Positions 60,368 to 64,000 of a stretch of 64,000 nucleotides of DNA are shown piece by piece. The translations under genes and the position numbers were made by a program. The notes under the pieces were generated by a model. It searched no databases. It was not told the DNA's origin and saw only the letters and a list, made by a program, of their open reading frames with translations. Each line of letters opens with the position of its first letter. Position 1 is the stretch's first letter. This DNA comes from an uncultured Phycisphaerales bacterium (GTDB lineage Bacteria; Planctomycetota; Phycisphaerae; WQYP01): positions 23,305 through 87,304 of the forward strand of contig CAIMWO010000044.1 of NCBI GenBank assembly GCA_903845195.1, written 5' to 3'.

Positions 60368-62305
60368 ATGACTATCGCGGTTACAGATATTCACGCTCAC
60401 GCACCGGTACTTTCGCAGCCAGAGGCACTGGGCGCTGTGCCGTGGAAATACCGCAGGTTGCTGCGAAAAATCCGCGCACTGGAAGCCCATGTCGCCGGCT
60501 ATTCGGACAAACAATTGAAGCAGTATATCGATCGTATCCGCGCTGCCGTGCGCGATGGCGAAAATCTAGACGATCATCTGCCGGCGGTCTTCGCCTGCGT
60601 TTGCGTGGTGGCACGACACACGTTGAAGATGCGGCCATACAACGTGCAGCTCATCGGCGGGTACGAGTTGCATCGCGGCGCGATTGCGGAAATGGCCACC
60701 GGCGAAGGCAAAACGCTGGTCGCCACGCTGCCGGCAACGCTCAACGGCATCACGGGCCGGGGCGTGCATGTCGTGACGGTCAATGACTATCTGGCGAAAC
60801 GCGATGCCGAGCTCATGTCGCCGCTCTACAACACGCTGGGGCTGTCCGTGGGGGTCATCGTTTCCAACATGTCGGATGATGACCGGCGTGCGGCATATCG
60901 CTGCGATATCGTTTACGGAACCAACAAGGAATTCGGGTTTGACTATCTGCGCGATCAGATCAAGATTCACGAGCAGACCAACAAACCGAAGATGGACACC
61001 GCGGCGCTGCTGAACCGGCGCGACGCCACGGAACCCGTGATGCGGGCGCTGCAATTCGCGGTGGTGGACGAGGCGGATTCGATTCTGATTGATGAGAGCC
61101 GCACACCTCTGATCATCGCCGGTCAGACGGGTCCAAGCCCGCTGGCATGGGCGTATGAGTGGGCGAACAACCTCGCACAGCGCTTTCGGCCGCGGCACGA
61201 TTTCGATTTGAAGCCGGAAAGACGCACGTTGGAATGGAAGGATGAGGGCCTGCAGCGGCTGCAGAACATTCTGGCCGACACGCAGACCCCGAGCATCTCC
61301 GGCGAAAGCTGGCAGAACCTGGTCATCAACGCGCTGCGGGCAAAATGGCTCTTCATCCGCGAACAGCATTATGTCGTACATGATGAAGAGGTAGTAATCG
61401 TCGATGAATTCACGGGGCGGCGGATGGAGGGCCGGACGTGGAGCGAGGGGTTGCATCAAGCGGTGCAGGCGAAGGAACGCATGCCGATCAATGCGCCGTC
61501 GGAAACGCTGGCCCGCACGACGTACCAGCATTTTTTCGGGCTGTATCAGAAGCTCTCGGGCATGACTGGAACGGCGGCGACAGAACGCGCGGAGTTTCGC
61601 AAGGTGTATCGCCTGCGGGTAGTGCGGATTCCGACGCACCGCCCGGTTCGCCGGATTCGCCTGGCCGATCGGATTTATCGCACGCGGCGGGAGAAGTGGA
61701 ACGCGGTCGCCGCCGAGATCAAGAAGACGATCAAGCACGGCCGACCGGTGCTGGTGGGGACAAGTTCGATCGAGGATTCCGAGGCGCTGTCGCGCGTGCT
61801 GAAGGATAAGAAGATCGTGCACGACGTGCTCAACGCCAAGCCGGAAAATGCGCCTCGTGAGGCGGATATCGTCGCGCAGGCCGGGCAGCTTGGGGCGGTG
61901 ACCATTGCCACGAACATGGCGGGCCGTGGTACGGATATCAAGCTGGGAGCGGGAGTGGCGACGCTGGGGGGATTGCACGTCATCGGCACGCAACGGCATG
62001 AATCGCGGCGCGTGGATAACCAGCTTGTCGGACGCTGCGGGCGCCAGGGAGATCCCGGCTCGGCGGTATTTCTGCTGTCATTCCAAGATCCGATTTTGCA
62101 GCATCTGCTGAACCGGCGAAAACTGATTCGCCTGCGGAGGCAGGTGCGCGGGGCGTGGGGTGATGAGGTTTCCAACCGACAAACGCGCGGCCTGTTCCGC
62201 CGCGCCCAGCTCAAGGTCGAAGCCCTGCACTACCGGCAGAGACAACAACTGATGGAATACGAGGACTGGCTGAATAAGGTCTATCACCAGATGGGCGGCG
62301 GCTGA
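60368..62305 (+). CDS. SecA-like ATPase, C-terminally truncated paralogue
   Basis: A 645-residue SecA homologue, compared with 830-900 residues in housekeeping SecA. It keeps the DEAD motor: MATGEGKTLVATLPATLNGI (Walker A), VHVVTVNDYLAKRDAE, VDEADSILIDESRTPLII (Walker B), the KLSGMTGTAATE segment, LVGTSSIEDSE, ATNMAGRGTDIKLG and VGRCGRQGDPGSAVFLLS. It stops just after LMEYEDWLNKVYHQ, where the helical scaffold begins in SecA. It therefore lacks most of the scaffold, the wing domain and the zinc tail. It may be an accessory SecA2-type motor rather than the main one. It is divergent from the YyaL fusion. Confidence 0.88.
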   Translation: MTIAVTDIHAHAPVLSQPEALGAVPWKYRRLLRKIRALEAHVAGYSDKQLKQYIDRIRAAVRDGENLDDHLPAVFACVCVVARHTLKMRPYNVQLIGGYELHRGAIAEMATGEGKTLVATLPATLNGITGRGVHVVTVNDYLAKRDAELMSPLYNTLGLSVGVIVSNMSDDDRRAAYRCDIVYGTNKEFGFDYLRDQIKIHEQTNKPKMDTAALLNRRDATEPVMRALQFAVVDEADSILIDESRTPLIIAGQTGPSPLAWAYEWANNLAQRFRPRHDFDLKPERRTLEWKDEGLQRLQNILADTQTPSISGESWQNLVINALRAKWLFIREQHYVVHDEEVVIVDEFTGRRMEGRTWSEGLHQAVQAKERMPINAPSETLARTTYQHFFGLYQKLSGMTGTAATERAEFRKVYRLRVVRIPTHRPVRRIRLADRIYRTRREKWNAVAAEIKKTIKHGRPVLVGTSSIEDSEALSRVLKDKKIVHDVLNAKPENAPREADIVAQAGQLGAVTIATNMAGRGTDIKLGAGVATLGGLHVIGTQRHESRRVDNQLVGRCGRQGDPGSAVFLLSFQDPILQHLLNRRKLIRLRRQVRGAWGDEVSNRQTRGLFRRAQLKVEALHYRQRQQLMEYEDWLNKVYHQMGGG

Positions 62306-62312
62306 TCATTCT

Positions 62313-64000
62313 TCAGAACAGCGTTGCGGGCTCGGCGGGCGATTGCCGGGCCAGACGCTGCTGAACTTTCTGATACATGGCGAGAAGAAAATCGTTGGTG
62401 TCGGCTAATTGCAGCGTGTCGCGATGACCCCATGCGAAGAGGCCAAAGGCGAAGGGAGAAGGTGAGGGGAGGTCGAGCAGTCGCAGGCTTTGATCGGATT
62501 GGCGGTGGAGAAATTCCAGTGCCGCCGGGGCCGAAAGAACATCTTCCATGACCGTGCGGCGCGTTTCTGTCAGGAGCAGATGATCGGGATGATGTGTCTG
62601 CAGCGCTTCGTAAAGTTTGGTGGCATAGGACTGCATCTGACCGATGAAGCGCTTGCGGCCGAATTTGCGTTGCAGGATCGCATGGGCCCGGATGGCAGTG
62701 AAACGGAACTGGGTGCGGAAGAGTTCACTGGTTTCCATGGCGGCAAGCAGATCAGTTCTGAAATTTTCCGGCGTGAGCAGACTGCGAATGAGAGTGCGAT
62801 CGGCGCGGCGGGCGGCGGAATTCTGATTGACCCAAATCCCAAACGCATAGTCATCGACAACCACCGTCGCCCCGCCGACTGAATCCTTCCCCTCCGCCCC
62901 CCCACTGCCGAATCGCTTGTGCATGCGATAAGCCACCAGACGGGCCAGCGCCTCATTGGCGGACCGACCGATCATACTGTGGAAAACCAGCACCGTGGCC
63001 GCATCATCGGGAACGCGCTCGACGAGCAGATGGCCGTCAACGGGAATGTCGGCGTAACGGAATTGGGCGTGAAGATATTCGGCGGCGACGCGTGCGGCAT
63101 CGGCGCCGACGAGGTATTGGCGTGTCAGCATCCGCGCGATGCCTTCCGGCCCCGCCGGAGCGATGGCCCGCACTTTGGCGCGAAACTCGCGGATCGTGGC
63201 GGCCAGCCCCGGCTCCATGGAGAGCATCCCGCCGAACCAGCGCGGCACGGTCGGCGACTGGCCCTGCGATTCGGTCACCAGGAGCGTCATGCCTTCGGAG
63301 CGTACAAAGCGTACGCATTTGCCGGCGAGCACGAAGCGGTCGCCATATTTGAGGATCTGTGCGAAGCCTTCATCGACCGAGCCGATCTGGCTGCCCTTTC
63401 CCGCCGCCCCACCGCGCTCCCATTTCACTTTCACCTGTCCTTCGGAGGTGATCGTGCCGACGTTCTGGGCGTAGAGAGCGAGGACGGCTTTGCGGAGCGG
63501 ATAGAGCCGGCCGCGGAGAATCACGCGCTGGTTCGCGTAGCTGGCATGGGTTGTTTCGGTTGACTCCGTCGCGTCGTCCATCTCGAACGGTTCAAGCCAG
63601 AGTTTGGCCGTGACATTGGCGGTCTCACGCAGTTCCTGGGTGGCGATGAACTGGACGGTGCGGTCAAAGGCCTCGCGCGTAAGATTGGCAAAAGGGAACG
63701 TGCGTATGACGAGGGCATAGGCGTCCTCGGTGGAGATACCGTGGGGTTCAGCCTGCAGCGTCAGGCCGATGAGGTGCTGGGCGAGCACGTCGAGGCAATT
63801 CCGCGGCACGACGATGGCATCGACCTTTCGCTTACGCATCGCGTCGGCAATGACCAGACTCTCGAGTAGATCGCCCGGCACAGTCGGGATGAATGTGCCC
63901 CGGGCGGTTCCGCCGTGGCTGTGACCGGAGCGGCCGACGCGCTGCAAGCCGCGGCCGACACCTTTGGGGGAGTTCAGCAGGACGACGCGATCGATCGTGC
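62313..64000 (-). CDS. Lhr-like superfamily 2 helicase, C-terminal part (partial)
   Basis: The window ends inside the gene; its N-terminal helicase core lies beyond the right edge. The visible part begins TIDRVVLLNSPKGVGRGLQRVGRSGHSHGG, where QRVGRSGH is helicase motif VI. The remaining ~545 residues are the Lhr-type winged-helix and Lhr-core region (AYALVIRTFPFANLTREAFDRTVQFIATQE, GSVDEGFAQILKYGDRFVLAGKCVRFVRS, LLVERVPDDAATVLVFHSMIGRSANEALARL). The frame is open to the edge; the only in-frame TTG at 63947 is not taken as a start. It is convergent with the SecA-like gene, 7 bases apart. Confidence 0.85.
   Translation of the reverse strand, partial: TIDRVVLLNSPKGVGRGLQRVGRSGHSHGGTARGTFIPTVPGDLLESLVIADAMRKRKVDAIVVPRNCLDVLAQHLIGLTLQAEPHGISTEDAYALVIRTFPFANLTREAFDRTVQFIATQELRETANVTAKLWLEPFEMDDATESTETTHASYANQRVILRGRLYPLRKAVLALYAQNVGTITSEGQVKVKWERGGAAGKGSQIGSVDEGFAQILKYGDRFVLAGKCVRFVRSEGMTLLVTESQGQSPTVPRWFGGMLSMEPGLAATIREFRAKVRAIAPAGPEGIARMLTRQYLVGADAARVAAEYLHAQFRYADIPVDGHLLVERVPDDAATVLVFHSMIGRSANEALARLVAYRMHKRFGSGGAEGKDSVGGATVVVDDYAFGIWVNQNSAARRADRTLIRSLLTPENFRTDLLAAMETSELFRTQFRFTAIRAHAILQRKFGRKRFIGQMQSYATKLYEALQTHHPDHLLLTETRRTVMEDVLSAPAALEFLHRQSDQSLRLLDLPSPSPFAFGLFAWGHRDTLQLADTNDFLLAMYQKVQQRLARQSPAEPATLF

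Noticed and set aside
62305..62312. Possible frameshift extending the SecA-like protein past 62305
   Set aside because: The next 7 bases lead straight into the convergent helicase gene, leaving no room for the missing scaffold domain.

Overview
The window reads as a chromosomal segment of a Planctomycetota bacterium, most likely class Phycisphaerae. The evidence is a giant surface protein with a planctomycete-type LEPR-XLL-like motif (LEQRVMLSA), delta-60 and PKD repeats, several signal-peptide proteins built around carbohydrate chemistry, a high G+C content and MreB/MreC. No phage, plasmid, rRNA or CRISPR array is seen. There is one tRNA (Arg, anticodon TCG).

Layout. 0.4-6.3 kb: giant PKD/delta-60 surface protein, hisF, fungal-type cytosine deaminase. 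6.3-13.7 kb: secreted protein of unknown function, GH57 amylase, SRPBCC protein, pyruvoyl-type arginine decarboxylase, waaA, proB, DUF4242-like protein, tRNA-Arg. 13.9-28.4 kb: a carbohydrate and sugar region (CBM9-like esterase, secreted glycosidase-like protein, sugar-phosphate isomerase, SMP-30 lactonase, OsmC, GH52 beta-xylosidase), interrupted by a degenerate Nudix gene and followed by comB, an alkaline-phosphatase-superfamily protein and an unknown protein. 28.4-32.2 kb: a cell-shape block on the minus strand (coiled-coil membrane protein, an unlisted 48-residue membrane protein, mreB, mreC) behind a sigma70-like promoter. 32.3-34.4 kb: tandem duplicated HELTH metallopeptidases. 34.5-38.0 kb: nuoJ (frameshifted), nuoK, a MITE-like insertion, nuoL. 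38.4-51.3 kb: small lipoprotein, GH125, fumC, coiled-coil protein, ruvAB, VOC protein, MscS-cNMP channel, dapF, laccase-domain protein, large double-VWA protein. 51.4-57.1 kb: a plus-strand housekeeping run aroF, tpiA, secG, yicC, gmk, rpoZ and coaC, with tag embedded on the minus strand. 57.1-64 kb: HExxH-type protein, YyaL-DsbD-alpha fusion, a truncated SecA paralogue and an Lhr-like helicase that runs off the right edge.

The most unusual structure is a set of short tandem arrays, nearly all with a 7-bp period (one 8 bp, one 10 bp). Each locus uses a different unit, and most arrays are much more AT-rich than their surroundings. They sit between genes in mreB-mreC, after rpoZ, before gmk, before the gene at 26752 and elsewhere. 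Two lie inside genes for conserved enzymes (hisF, waaA), where they add extra residues without breaking the frame. Several are paired with an inverted copy or abut a terminator. They look like a dispersed repeat family defined by period and layout rather than by sequence.

Functionally the window mixes core metabolism and cell-envelope biogenesis with plant or microbial polysaccharide breakdown (GH57, GH52, GH125, esterase, lactonase). All database-style assignments were made by eye from motifs and remembered family sequences; no search was run.
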